Assembly (NCBI RefSeq): GCF_000208745.1
Contig: NC_030856.1
Span: forward strand, 15,171,949-15,235,948
Length of the DNA stretch: 64,000 bases
Direction of reading: 5' to 3'
Source: Theobroma cacao
Lineage: Eukaryota > Streptophyta > Magnoliopsida > Malvales > Malvaceae
Both the position numbers and the translations under genes were made by a program. Below the pieces are notes generated by a model, which saw only the letters and a list, made by a program, of their open reading frames with translations, searched no databases and was not told where the DNA came from. This document shows, one piece after another, positions 11,515 to 23,357 of this stretch (the first letter of the stretch is position 1; the number at the start of each line of letters is the position of its first letter).

Positions 11515-11700
11515 TCATGTGCATCCCCCCACATTGTGCATATAATCGAAGTCATCGTGTGCATTCCCCCACATCGTGCACAGTCAGTGCCATCGTATGC
11601 ATCCCCCCACATCATGCACACAGGCACTCTCGTCATCTAACTCTCTCACCACCATCATCACCGACATGTGCATCCCCCCACATCGTGCACACACACGGTT
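11515..11700. repeat. VNTR in LTR A copy 2, about 50 bp x 4
   Basis: Four units carry 'tgcatccccccacat' and 'gtgcaca'. Open frames running through this block are artefacts of the repeat. Confidence 0.8.
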
Positions 11701-11734
11701 ATCATTATCACTCAATATCCACCATCAATGCACA

Positions 11735-11758
11735 ATATATATATATATATATATATAT
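11735..11758. repeat. (AT)n microsatellite
   Basis: An uninterrupted AT dinucleotide run of about 24 bp inside LTR A copy 2. Confidence 0.9.
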
Positions 11759-12985
11759 CAACATAATGTAGTAGTACAAGAATCCATAACAGCCACGTGT
11801 CACAACATAGAAACAATTTATCAAGGGCTTGTTCCCAAGGCACCCATTTTAAGAAAAATTTTGGATAAAATCATTCATAGGTTTTGTGCAAACACATTCA
11901 CATTCCCAAAGCAATTTGAAATGCAAATTCACTCACCGGTATTTTGTTGAACCTTTTGTCGATTCTAACTTCCTTAATGGTCCAAATGGGGCGATGGGGC
12001 TTCGTTGGAACCTACCATCTCATTAGCGTCACCATATGTCAATTCACATACTTATAAATTGTAAAAGCTTTCTCTTAGCTAGCTTCCCTTTGCCATTTAG
12101 GTGGCTATTTATGTTCCCTATCCTAATCACTCTAAAGTGAATGAATAACCTCAATTACCAAAACACCCACAAGTCTAAACACTAATCATTCTCAACACTA
12201 AAAATCAACTCTAATTTACTACTCACCTTGATAGATTTGTGAATTTGAAATTCTTTCCAATAATTCTCCAAGCTATTATAAAAGCTTCCTCTTTCTCTTT
12301 CTAAACACCTAGCTAGTGAGAGAGAATATGTAAGTAAGAATTTTCAAGGGTTTCAAAGTGAGAAAGTGAAAAAGCTCAAAGGTTCTATGCAAAAGTGCAC
12401 AAAAGCTTGAAAATTAGAGGTATTTTGAGAGAGGTTATAGAGGTTTCATATCAAGCTTCCATGGAGGATGAAGAAACGTGAAAGGGAAGAAGGAAGGAGA
12501 AGAAGAAGCTGCTGGAAAATGTTAAAAGAAGCTGATATTTATAGCTCAAGCTTATCCACTCCTTTTGAATTACGAAAATGCCCTCAACTACTTAGCTTGT
12601 TCTCCTCCAACCCTTTGTGCAATCTTTCTACTATTTTAATATTGAAACAAGTCCATAATCGTCTAGAAATGCTTGAGTTCACAAAACTTAAAAATTTTGA
12701 CCCGAGGTCAAAAATGACCATTTGGCCCCTACCATGGAAATCATCATCATTTTTATTTTTTTTGTCATTTTACCTTTATTTTCATCACTCATTTATGCCT
12801 TAGGCCTACTTCGGCTTGAATGTTGTTTAAAAACTTACCTTTAAAGGCTCACTAAGGAAATGACCAAATTACCCCTGACCAGTGATATTGCATCTACTTC
12901 TAGCTATTAGTTTATAGAGGTCAAGGTCTCACATATGTCCATTGAGTCCATGCGTCGGTCATGGCCAAGAAATCGGATCGTGACA

Positions 12986-13127
12986 AATATGTTTTGTCTT
13001 ACGGCTTTTAATATATCCTTCTTTTAATTGAGCTATGCAAGCGGTATTATCTTCATATAACACTATTTGAATTTTTCTTTCTGGTTGACAAGCCACACAT
13101 TTCGCAAATATGTTATGTTATGTGTAA
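12986..13127 (-). pseudogene. Ty1/copia RNase H fragment (5' half of a split fragment)
   Basis: The - strand reads LYEDNTACIAQLKEGYIKS followed by RKTKHI, the catalytic Asp-containing RNase H segment of copia polyproteins. It continues at 5989-5790 beyond the A-family insertion. Upstream of 13127 the match is lost, so the rest of the element is deleted. Confidence 0.75.
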
Positions 13128-13399
13128 AACCCCTCCTTAATGTAGGAAAATAAATTAAGAAATCCTTAGGTGAGCATGCAGATTTCATATTTGAACATCA
13201 AATTTAATTTTAACCTTCAAAAAGAATTCAATGTCACCTTGGTTGGCTGCCACTGCCGAAGCAAAAATTTTTTCAAATCTAAAAGGGTCAAAATATGTGA
13301 TTTTTATAGAATAATCTTTTGAAAATAAAAAATAGCAGTAATGGTTCCCTTGATATTTAGATAACAAAAAATAATTTTTTCATAATTTTTAGAGTACGT

Positions 13400-15171
13400 T
13401 TGCTATGGTAAATGAGAGTTGTAAATTTAAATTCAGTCAAACTTTTTCGATTTTGGTATTGAAACCAAAATTTAGATTTTGATTTTTATGGATTTTGATT
13501 TTTTTTATATTTTATTAAATCCAAATGGAGTGTGTTCACTTATTTACATTAAAAATCTTAACTAAATTGAGAGTAAAAAAGAAAGAAGTAAAAATGAGGA
13601 CATTTACTTAAATGGTATATAATGTAATTGAGTTGGGCATGTTTTATAAGCAATTTGTCTTAGCAATTGCATTCTATCTCAAATATTTCAATACATGTGC
13701 ATAATGTATCGATACATTTAGCTTAGAAGGGTTTTTGATGAACATCTATCGATACATGTTCATAATAGATCAATACAATTTTTCAAGAACGAAAAATATC
13801 GATACGTTGCTAAATGTATAAATACATTTTGTCGATTTTTGAAAACATAAAAAGGGCAGATGGGTTTTTTCACATCGCATAGTATAAGTATGACCCCTAC
13901 CCCAAGCGTTTTTCATTTTAAGCTACCCCTCGTTAGTTTTTCAGCAACTGTAAGCTCTCTCAAACCCGTTTTCACCCTAAATCATTATTTTGGAAGATTG
14001 GGGTTTTGGGTTTTCCAAACAAAAGTGACATCTTTCAACTTTTAAATCTTTATTTATGAATTTTCCAACACTAAAAATGTTATTGTTATACCCAAATTTT
14101 TTGTTGAATACTAACGTTCAAAGATTTTGTGATTTTTCTTATCATCGAAGCTCACTTAAAATAAGGATGAAGGAGTTGTAGGTTTCTAAGCATTTATTTA
14201 ATTAGGTAGCAATGAGTTTAAGTTAGAAAACTAGTTTTAGACGAACTTGGTTAGTTTCAAAAATGTTTAGAAAAGGTTATTATGGGATTTATAATTTGAG
14301 CTATGATTGTATTGATTATTTAACATTTTAAGAACAATTGAAACTCAAAAGAATTCACTAGAGTAAATTCTTGCCTGTTGGTAGAGATCAACATTTTGAA
14401 GGTCAATGGATATAGCTCTTCAAGTATTTTAATATGTAAAGTGAGCATGATTTCTATGGACATGATTATTTATGTATGATGAAATGTTCTTTCGAATGAT
14501 GGTTTATCAAAGAATTTGACTTTCAATTTTTTCACCTAGATTGTAAAAAAATATGATTGAAATATTTGATTTGATGATGATTTATTATGTGAGTTGGCAC
14601 AAATGATTTTTAACTAGTTTGTTAATCTACTACATATGTAAATATTCTACAATGTATTGGTTTTCAACAAAGGGGACAAGCATTTTCAAATATTTTACTT
14701 CAAAAACTTCAATTCTATTAAGATAGGAAATGAGAAATGAGTAAAGATTTTTGGATGTTCAGGTCGAGGTAGACGTTCCCACCCTTAAGCTTATGAAATG
14801 CTTTATGTGAGAAATATTTGAACATGTGAAACATGGTTCTTCACAATAATATGTGATGTAGTTTCCACATACCCTATAAGAGACTTAAAGGTGTAGCATG
14901 AGTCTACTTTGATTATGTATTAGTGATAGATTAAGATATGAGATAATACTTTGTATGGGAATGTTTCCTAGAGCTTTCACACTGTGTGAGGTAATATTCC
15001 ACATGCGGTGAATTGTGCCTAGTATGATGATGATAGTGTTTCACATGGTGTGAGTTAACATTCCATATGTTGTGTTGATGTATAGAGATATGAGTAGAGT
15101 GATCCCCACACATGGTGAGGAAAAATTCCATTACAAGGTGGCAATGCTCCATGTGAGTAAGGCCAATGTGC
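13400..15171 (+). mobile_element. LTR remnant, family G
   Basis: From about 14380 the block order matches 60-900 of this window, ending in diverged satellite-like units at 14820-15150. The 13690-13840 part has three 'atcgatac' boxes. It is cut at 15172 by the start of a C-family element. The left boundary is not sharp. Confidence 0.5.
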
Positions 15172-15847
15172 TGTTAGGAATTTTAAGAATATGGTGCCCT
15201 AGAAAGCAAATATATTCTCATACGTAATTTCATTAAATTTGTAATGAAAGTCAACTTTGATAATAAGACGAAGAGTTTGTTTTAAGTAAGCATTCATTAT
15301 CTAGTTATTAAGGTACCATGATTCTATTGAGATATTAAAATACATTTCTATGAAGAGTCATACATAGGAGACATGTATTTTAATTGAATCTAAAAATTGT
15401 TCACAGCCATATAATAAAGCTTGTCACTTTATTGTGTTAAGGCTATAGTGTCCAGATTACTTCCAATAAAATGAATGTGATTCATTTCAATGGAATGATG
15501 AGTCTCATCTCATCGAATTGGTTGACTTAGAGTAATAACACTGTAACATGAACTGGAATCATGTGAGAATCAAATTTAAGTTTAACCATTACTTAAATCT
15601 TGAACTCATACTTTTGCATTTGCTTATAATAGAACTGAAATCCTTATGGATAGTGGACTATTGTTTAATCTCCTTATAATCTGTGATTTACCATGAGCAT
15701 GATCATTACAAAATGTTGATCCAGACTCCGTATTTTGGGATTATAATTGAGATGAACATTTGGGAACATATATCCAAATAATAGAATTCATAGCATTAAC
15801 ATCACTTCTAGTGATTTCAGGAAGATTGGTGTTTAATTTGGGCCTAT

Positions 15848-18661
15848 TGTATAATACCCCGTACTTTGATATGGTGACTAATAAAGCTTATTGGATGCCA
15901 ATTGAGGTTAATTATAATGTTTAGAAATGATGAAAGATGAAAGGAATAGTTTAGGATAAAATTTTCTGCACACGAGAAAATAATAATAAAATAATGATAT
16001 TTTTATTGGAGAAGAATTTGCAAGATAAAAAGTGATTCGGAAGTCGATTGAGATATAATAAGGTATTTTGGGTACCAAGGGGACAAGAAGAGACAAGAGG
16101 AAATTTTTGGAATAAAATAATATTAAAATATTAATATTTTATTCAGTGTCAAAATTTTCCATGAAGAAGGAGTATATGGTCAATCTAAGTGGGGGAGAAG
16201 AAGAATGAGAGAATTTTGGAGAAAAATGACATTAATGGGGTCGTGTGTCTTTATTAAGTAAAGATAACGTGGATAAATAAATATTTTAAATATTATGGGG
16301 ACACCGCGTTGGAGTACAAACTTTATACTTTATTTGTACATGTGTAAAAGAATATAATAGAAGGAAATTGGAGTTAAATGAGTGTTGGGAAGACTAAATT
16401 AAAAAGGGAAGAAACTTTGAGGGCAAAATGGTAATTTTACACAAAGTTTGGTCAAATCTTCCAAAGAAAGCTTTGACTTTCATCTTTATCAACCCAAAAC
16501 CGTCCTTATCTCCTCCAGCAAGATATTTCTTCTTCATTATTGAAGCTTCCAATGCCATTCTCTCATTCTCCCATGGAAAGTTAATTTTCTTTCATTTTCT
16601 TTCCTTGTTTTCTTTCCATTTCCTTTCTCTTCTTGCTTCTTTCTTCTCCCAACTTCTTATGCACCAAAGTTACAACTTCTAACCCCAATTTCCAGCATAT
16701 ACAAACCCTAAGAGAAGAAGAAAGAAAAAGAGAGAAAGGAAGAAAAAGCTTAGTTTTGGTGATTCAAGCAAGAAATGGTAAGAATTCTTGTTTTTGGCTT
16801 GAGTAGTCTTTGAAAATGAGTTAGTGACTTAGAGAAATGTCTTGTGGCAGCAAAGATTGGCTTGATTGGAGAAAAATTGGTAACATGTAAGCCAATAAAC
16901 CCATGGGTACATGGAGGACTCAAAGTGGAAAAGGAAAACGGTAAGCTTAACACTATGTTTTAAAGCCTACGGTTAATTGAATATTGTGAGGAATTATGGT
17001 TGTTGAAAGATCTATTTGCCTAAGCTAGTTGAAAATTATTAAGATTGTATGGCATGTTGTTTGAAAGAAATGAAAAAGGAATATTGTTGATGGAGGATTG
17101 AGAAACGAAATATTGAAAGTTAGATAGATAACGATGCATGTGAACTAGGAAATAATCGAGTGAAAATGAGAATGATTGTTGCTGGCATATATGTGGATTA
17201 TGTGTGGAAAATATAAGATGGATTTGGGCTGAAATTATTTAGAAAGGTTGAAGTAGGCACGTGCCATCATAAATAAGTTGCCGGTGATATAATCTAAGGA
17301 GTTACGTAAGCAATGGATATAAGTAATTTTAGTAAAAATGTATTAAGATGTGAGTTAATTGAAGATGATTTCATGATAGGATGAAAAATATAAAATTGAG
17401 TAAGGATTAATTGATTGAAGTGCTGCTCGAATACATATATAATAAAAATATATTGAGTTCGTATTATTGTTAGGAACTGCAAAGATAAGGTTAGAGTATT
17501 GTGGTGGCGTGTTGGAGTAAACAATGAGTGACCAGCCAGTGAAAATGATCAGAGACACCTCCGAACAAATAGCGACTTAATGTCTTGTTGTTGCCAGGTG
17601 AGTGAACTTGCATTTCAAAATGTTTTGGGAAAATGTTTACGTGTTTTAATGAATCATTTGGGAATTTTATCAATTTTTACTTTAAAATTGCCTAGGAACA
17701 AGCCCTTGATGAAATGTTTTGATATTATGAAATATGAACGTGATGAATTCATTAGTTTCTACATTATGTTGATGTGAAAATTATACATTAAATGATATTT
17801 TCGTCTGATAGTTATGACTCTGGCTATGTGCACGATGTGGTGGAATGCACATGAGCTGAATGAGATGTGATGTCCAGCTATGTGCACGATGTGTTGGGAT
17901 GCACATGAGTAGGGTGAGATGTGATGTCTAGCTATATGCACGATGTGGTGCGATGCACATGAGCTAGGTGAGATGTGGTGTCCGGCTATGTGCACGATGT
18001 GGTGGGATGCACATGAGCTGGGTGAGATAATATGTTTTCTGAAAATTTCCTCTCTTTTTGATTTCATGCAAAAAAAATGGTTTTTTCATCTGAAATGATT
18101 TAATAACCAGGGGTTTAATGGAGGGATTTTAATAAGAACTAGAACTAAGTTGCATTGTTTTCAAATATGTGCATCATGATTTCTAAACCTTCCTTAACGT
18201 TGGTTGTTCCCTTCCTATGTTTACTCACTGAGTTTGTACTCACATTTTTAAAATTCATGTTTTAGGTTTCCTGAGTTAAAGGTGATTGCATCCTAGGACG
18301 AGGTGCTCCTCCCTATACATTGCTTGCTAGGTTTAACTTGACACTAAGTGTTATCAATCGTGCCCAGAGTCACTTCGCTGACAGTCAATGTCTAATTATG
18401 TGTACATGAATATTTAATGTGAAACATTAAGAATCATTTGTTAATCTATTTATGAATATATTGGTGGATGATGCCATTATGAATGTATGATTGGGTTTTA
18501 TGGATCGTTTTTAAAGAAATGGTATTTGAACATTTCGAGCTTTGGATTCTAAAGGAATAAGGATTAATGTATAAAATCAATTAAGTAGACTTGCTTAAGC
18601 TTAGTGGGCTGAGCCCATTGGGCCCTTGGGCTAGTCATGGCCCGAAAATTAGGCTGTGACA
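15848..18661 (+). mobile_element. LTR family F, nested in C copy A
   Basis: It starts around TATAATACCCCGTAC and ends GGCTGTGACA at 18661. It interrupts C at a point where copy B is continuous. The 5' module has counterparts at 39651-39865. The 3' module (spacer with 'ggtgagtgaacttgcat', VNTR, 'ctcactgagtttgtactcac' block, 'gggctagtcatggcc' end) is homologous to the 3' half of family A. No coding capacity was seen, and the TSD is not clear. Confidence 0.65.
17830..18030. repeat. VNTR in LTR F, about 57 bp x 4
   Basis: Four units carry 'gctatgtgcacgatgtg' and 'gatgcacatgag'. They occupy the position of the VNTR in families A and D. Confidence 0.85.
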
Positions 18662-19447
18662 TAGTGGATTAATGAATTAGATACTCATCACATCTTGATA
18701 CTTAAAAGATTAGATCTAGAGTATTGAATCACTAATTGGATGAAATCTAAGACTAAGGGACAAAATTGACATATAAGATAAAACGGTAATTTAACCTTTT
18801 GTCATTAAATGATTATGAGGGTTCACACTATAAGGTTTGCAATTAGACATCTAATAATAAACTTTAAGTATTGAATTGTTTCTTGTAATTATAATTAATC
18901 CAAGAGTTCAACCATAAATCTATGGTGGAGTGATTTCATGGTTAATAAGCTTGAGTTATTCTTATTTATATTAAGAATAATTTTAAGTTGGGGAAAATTT
19001 TTTTGTTTAGCCCTAAAACATAAAGTGTTTTTGGAAATAACACTTCAAATAATTTTAACTATTTTTAGCTAGAAGAAAAGATTTTGGGACAAAAATTCCC
19101 TTAATGAGACATCTGCATTGATGTGCACTCTCATTCACACGCATATTGGGGAAAATCCAAAATAAATCTGCACAAAATTTGTTCCCTCTAATTTTGTGCA
19201 AAACGTCTTTTTTTTTTAGAAGCTTATAGAAAACAAAATCATGTTGCAGGAGATGCTTTTTTAGATATTTTGGACATTGTGTTTCAGATAGTATGAGAAG
19301 GATGATATTAAATGAAACGAGGAACCAGTTGTGATGAATTCAAAGCTTTGAGAATGATGTGAAACTAGAAATACCTGATATGGTGGTGAATCGAAAGGAA
19401 GAAGATGCGAATCCAAAACAAGAACTAGTTGTGCTCCAGCAGGCTAT

Positions 19448-20215
19448 ATGTGACACGACTATGTCACGACAAAGTTTAGTGTTTGTGAAATGCCATGGTG
19501 GGAATGTGTGACACGGCATGGTGGGAACATGTGACAAGTCATGGTGAGAATATGTGACATGACTGTGACACGACAGGGTTTAGAGTTTGTGACACGATAG
19601 GGTTTAGAGTTTGTGACACAATAGGGTGAGAATATGTGACACGACTTAGAAGGAATATGTGAGACAACATGGTGAGAATATGTGACAGGCCATGCTATGA
19701 ATATGTGACACACCATGGTGACAATATGTGAGATGGCATAGTGAGATATGTGACATGATTGTGACACGGTAGAGTTTAGAGCTTGTAACATGCCATGGTG
19801 GGAATGTGTGACATGGCATGGTGAGAATCTATGACATGACATTTTGAGAAGTTAGAGAATGTGTGAGACGGCATGGTAAGAATATGTGACACAGCAAGGT
19901 TTAGAGTTTGTGACACACCATGGTGGGAATATGTGACACGGCATGGTGAAAATTTGTGACACGGCATTTTGAGAATGTGTGAGACGGCATGGTGAGAATA
20001 TGTGACACGACTATGACATGGAAAAGTTTAGAGTTTGTGACATGCCATGGTGGGAATCTGTGACACGGCATGGTCAGAAATTGTGACATGGCATGTTGAA
20101 ATCGTGTGAGATGGCATGGTGAGAATCTGTGACACAGCATAGTGAGATAGTGTGACACGGCATGGCTTGAATATGTGACATGCCATGACTTGAATATGTG
20201 ACACGCCATGGCATG
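19448..20215. repeat. minisatellite, about 23-bp units with higher-order structure
   Basis: About 30 units are variants of 'gtgacacggcatggtgagaat'. A distinct 'gtttagagtttgtgac' variant recurs near 19768, 19903 and 20028, giving a higher-order period of roughly 125-135 bp (five to six units). Earlier copies of this variant are denser and less regular. Long open frames on the - strand come from the repeat and are not genes. Confidence 0.9.
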
Positions 20216-20810
20216 AAATAGAAAAAAAGATGTAGACAAATAACAAGGAAACCATTTGAATTTCCACTGCATGGATATTAAAAGGCCACCACATTTTATT
20301 TTTTATTTTATTATATTTTCAGAATTCACAAACGTCTATGTGACGGAACTAAGAGTGTTTGATTCATTCCTCATTCCTTTCAACTTCATTCTCTGTAAGC
20401 TTAACGACATCACAACAACAATGTTAGTTATCAGTGAAGAGGTCAATTATTCTCAAATTAAAACTTTCTTTTATTTGTTCACATTTTGCTGGGTTGCTAT
20501 GACATATTCGTATTTTTGCATTTGTTATGTTCCAAATTTTTTTCCAAGTTTATTGCTTTTGGGTAAATTGTGGAGAAAACTACAGCATTTTTATGCTAAC
20601 ATGGTTTATGGTCGTACCAAAGTTTTGAAAGGGGTTTGTGTCTACATATCGTGTAACACGAACTACAACATTTGATTTAGCGTGTAGTAGGTTAACTGGT
20701 TTTTGGAGTTTTTAACTTTTGTTTGGGTTTTTAGTGTGTCACCACATTGCGTATTTTAGGGTAGTTCGTGTAACAAGTGATTGGCATGTCGCGACATGGC
20801 TTAACGTTGG
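20216..20810. other. spacer between minisatellites
   Basis: Non-repetitive AT-rich DNA. The open frame at 20256-20675 has no domain resemblance, and no function is assigned. Scattered 'gtgtaacaac/acg' motifs near 20640-20810 resemble the following 31-bp array. Confidence 0.4.
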
Positions 20811-20920
20811 CGTGTAACAACATTTGACTTGGTATGCATAGCATGTAACAAAATTTGACTTGGTATGCATAGCGTGTAACAACATTTTACTTGGTATGCA
20901 TAGTCTGTAACAACATTTAT
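20811..20920. repeat. 31-bp tandem repeat x 3.5
   Basis: Units begin at 20811, 20842, 20873 and 20904, each exactly 31 bp, reading 'cgtgtaacaacatttgactt' followed by 'ggtatgcatag'. The array sits just upstream of the DUF1985 remnant. Confidence 0.9.
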
Positions 20921-21089
20921 TTCTTTCTTCAATGTACTGTGTTGCACATTATGGGTTAACTCACACTTGCATGTGTGCTATGTTTTGCAAATACAATTCA
21001 AAGAGTATGATGATCTTGATAATTTGCTTGTTGGGCCGAGGGAGAAGTGGATGTTTAAGGTCTCCATTAACACCTAATGCAAGTGGTCA

Positions 21090-23306
21090 CAACTACATTA
21101 CATCAACAAGACTCTCCAAGAGAATAGGGAGTACGATGCAGTGAAGCGTACGTGCTTCGGAATGCTACTGAACATATATCCATAAGGCTACTTTTGTGTT
21201 GGTCTCCTACAGAACATCATGATTCATCAAATCACTCAGACAAAGTCAAGGGACCATGAGTTATGGTTTGCCATTGGCAAGAGCAAGGTGCGTTTATCAA
21301 AGTGGGAGTACTGCCTTATCATTAGACTCAAGTTTGGCCTAATGCTCGATGCATTCACACAATCGTACAAAGTTGTTCTTAATGAAATTTATCCGAGATA
21401 CTAGAACGGGCAGCAGAGTGTTAAGCTACAAATGTTGCTCGATGCATTCCAAGGAGGCAACTTTTAGCGACTAGGCGACGCGACCAAGATGGTACTTGTT
21501 TTGATTGCGAATAACATTATAGTTGGTTAAGACTACTGTAAAAGGGTGATTCTTTGGCTCTTGTCATTATTGGAGGACATCAACGCTTCGAATGTCTTCC
21601 CCTAAGGTCACTATGTTTGGAAGCAGATCGAGGACTACCTATTGAAGGGGTTCAAAGTGCCTGCCTTAAACTTGCAGCAGGATAATCGTTTACGCTACAA
21701 CATTTACGAATTTGCATGAGTGATATAGGTACTATCACGTAACATTTTTCAATTTCCTTATGACATAATAATTTATGGTTGCACTCGTTTATCATTTACA
21801 GTCTGATAATGGTTACATTTGACTTACAGTTCTAGGCAACAGAGGCCATTCCTGCCTTCTAAAAAATAGTTGCCCACTCTGCTCTGAAAGACATCTACCC
21901 ATGTATGTGCAAATGGCCATTTAATCAAAAGCTGAAAGACTTCTACAAGGTGGTTGAGAAGTTGGAGTCATCTCAGCAGGTAAGTGAACATTTACTAATT
22001 TGTTCTGTAAATCTAATAATAATTATCATAAAATTTATCAAAATACCTTTTTTACAGTAGTGGGCACACAAAACCTTGGAGCCCACCCTGAATAAGGCCA
22101 CACGGGAATATTTTGTGGACATTGATGTCCCCTTATCTCATAGGCACTAGTACATGCCAGTAGGGTATATGAAGGATCGAGCAGACTGGGGTTTAGGTGT
22201 AAGGGAAAATAAGAGCAACCTGAAGGAAAAAAGAACCAGTGGTCCTATTAAGTGGAGCCGCATCACCGCTTTTGGAGTCGATGTGCTCTCAAGCCATGAG
22301 TTGATAAAGGAAGGAGACAACCATGGCAATGTCAGTGAATAGCCAGTAAGGACAGTTCTTATGGATTATGTTCAACAAGTCCATATATGAGTATCAAATG
22401 ACATAGTAATATCTGTGTTTGTAGTTGACCCATGTGACGACAGCTCCTTAACCAACGACAAGACTTGCTTAAACGCATAGTGGTAAGGAGCCACTAGTAA
22501 GTATGGTTTTAACGATTTGTGTCCAACATTTCTACATATGTTTATTATCAAATAAAATAGTAAACTTTATTATTGCAATTGATGAAGGTGGCCATAGCTA
22601 CTCAAACACCTACAAGACCTGCTCAGACACATAGTAGTAACGAGCCGCATGTACGTATGGTTCTAATAGTTTGTGTCCAACATTTCCACATATGTTTATC
22701 AAATAACACAGTAATTTTTGTTATTATAGTTGACGAAGGCAACGACAGCTCTTTAACCACCGATCAATCCTGCTTAGTCTCACAATGCTAATAAGCCACC
22801 CATAAAGATATTAATTTCTAACGGTTTACATTCAATAATTCTATAAATGATTATTGAATAACACAGTAATATATGTTATTATAGTTAACCCATTCATCGA
22901 AAGTCGATGACAGTGTAGTCACCAAATGTCAGCTACGACAGATCATGCGTAAGCATAAAAAAGAAATGTTGGAGCTGAAGGCTTCAATTCAGTCATTGAC
23001 TTTTGCAATGCAAATGTTTAAGGACCGTATTGTTGGTTGGATTCTAGACGGCTTGAAATTAGAAGTATGTTATTCTAGCTCACTCATATATTGGCGGTTT
23101 ATATTTAACAGGTGTAGTCCTATTTATATTTTCGGTTTATGGTTTATGGTATTTTATGAGTTAACGAATTTTCCCATTTGTCTCGTCTTGTGGGGCGGTG
23201 CTTTATCTCACCATGATGGTGAGCACCACGATGATGCTGATGATGGGCAACATGATGAACCTGGTGTTCACATTGACCATGACGTTGTTGGCTCCATTAG
23301 TTTTTG
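21090..23306 (+). pseudogene. DUF1985-family gene remnant (often fused to a Ulp1-like protease)
   Basis: Exon pieces translate to recognisable DUF1985 motifs: a Cys-Phe-Gly segment (CFGMLLNIYP) near 21150, then HELWFAIGKSKVRLSKWEYC near 21250-21320. Next comes LLEDINASNVFP..GHYVW near 21570-21615, and FxATEAIPAF after an intron near 21835. Canonical introns are still visible (for example GT near 21978 and AG near 22058). Many stops interrupt it, several at expected Trp or Gln codons. After three tandem exon units comes a coiled-coil-like exon (MRKHKKEMLELKASIQSL, 22944 on) and a His/Asp-rich exon near 23200. The usual downstream protease domain is absent, because the copia element begins next. 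Such genes are commonly carried by Mutator-like elements in plants. That origin is inferred here. Confidence 0.65.
22425..22884 (+). repeat. three tandem exon-intron units, about 153 bp each
   Basis: Three 72-bp exon segments (22425-22496, 22579-22650, 22730-22801) each encode 24 codons of a Thr/Pro-rich motif like LMKVAIATQTPTRPAQTHS. Each is followed by a similar intron of about 80 bp, and a fourth acceptor at 22883-22884 leads into the next exon. Spacing of exon starts is 154, 151 and 155 bp. Splice sites are decaying: the acceptor before unit 2 reads AA instead of AG, and the donor after unit 3 reads AT. Confidence 0.75.
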
Positions 23307-23357
23307 ATGATAATAAAACATTCCCACTCATTTATGTCTAACTATACTTTTTGAGTG

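Larger units (their letters stand above)
10236..12933 (-). mobile_element. complete LTR family A copy 2, nested in copy 1
   Basis: In window orientation it begins TGTCACGACC at 10236 and ends GGTCTCACA at 12933, so it is the reverse orientation of copy 1. The perfect TSD is tatgt (10231-10235 and 12934-12938), and the host A sequence resumes immediately. It is 2698 bp. It contains palindromic boxes near 10880 and 11085-11330, a four-unit VNTR at 11515-11700 and an (AT)n run. It has no protein-coding content, so it is a solo LTR or a non-autonomous unit. Confidence 0.9.
5990..12985 (+). mobile_element. LTR family A copy 1 (solo LTR type) with two nested insertions
   Basis: It starts TGTGAGACC at 5990 and ends GTGACA at 12985. 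It is flanked by attat/aatat and sits inside a copia RNase H remnant. Once the B element (7929-9456) and the second A element (10236-12933) are removed, about 2.7 kb of LTR-like sequence remains with no coding capacity. Internal landmarks are a GA microsatellite, a short VNTR near 7320-7465 and an array of Pst-type palindromes near 7644-7824 and 9515-9590. The TG...CA ends, 5-bp duplication and missing internal region point to a solo LTR. A Tekay-like gypsy origin is inferred from the GTCGTGACA end. Confidence 0.8.
15172..19215 (+). mobile_element. LTR family C copy A, interrupted by family F
   Basis: It starts TGTTAGGAATTTT at 15172. The segments 15172-15847 and 18662-18800 match 35965-36058, 38856-39470 and 39440-39582 of copy B closely. 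Between them lies an F element. Beyond about 18800 it no longer matches the right part of copy B. The 3' end is not defined (somewhere near 19215) and no TSD was found. Confidence 0.65.

Noticed and set aside
19340..20294. Several - strand open frames of 65-127 codons with CHI/THSHH-like repeats
   Set aside because: They are translations of the 23-bp minisatellite in different frames. A unit length that is not a multiple of three gives all frames similar openings.
20256..20675. 139-codon open frame
   Set aside because: Phe/Ile-rich composition in AT-rich DNA, no domain, and its start is at the edge of the minisatellite.
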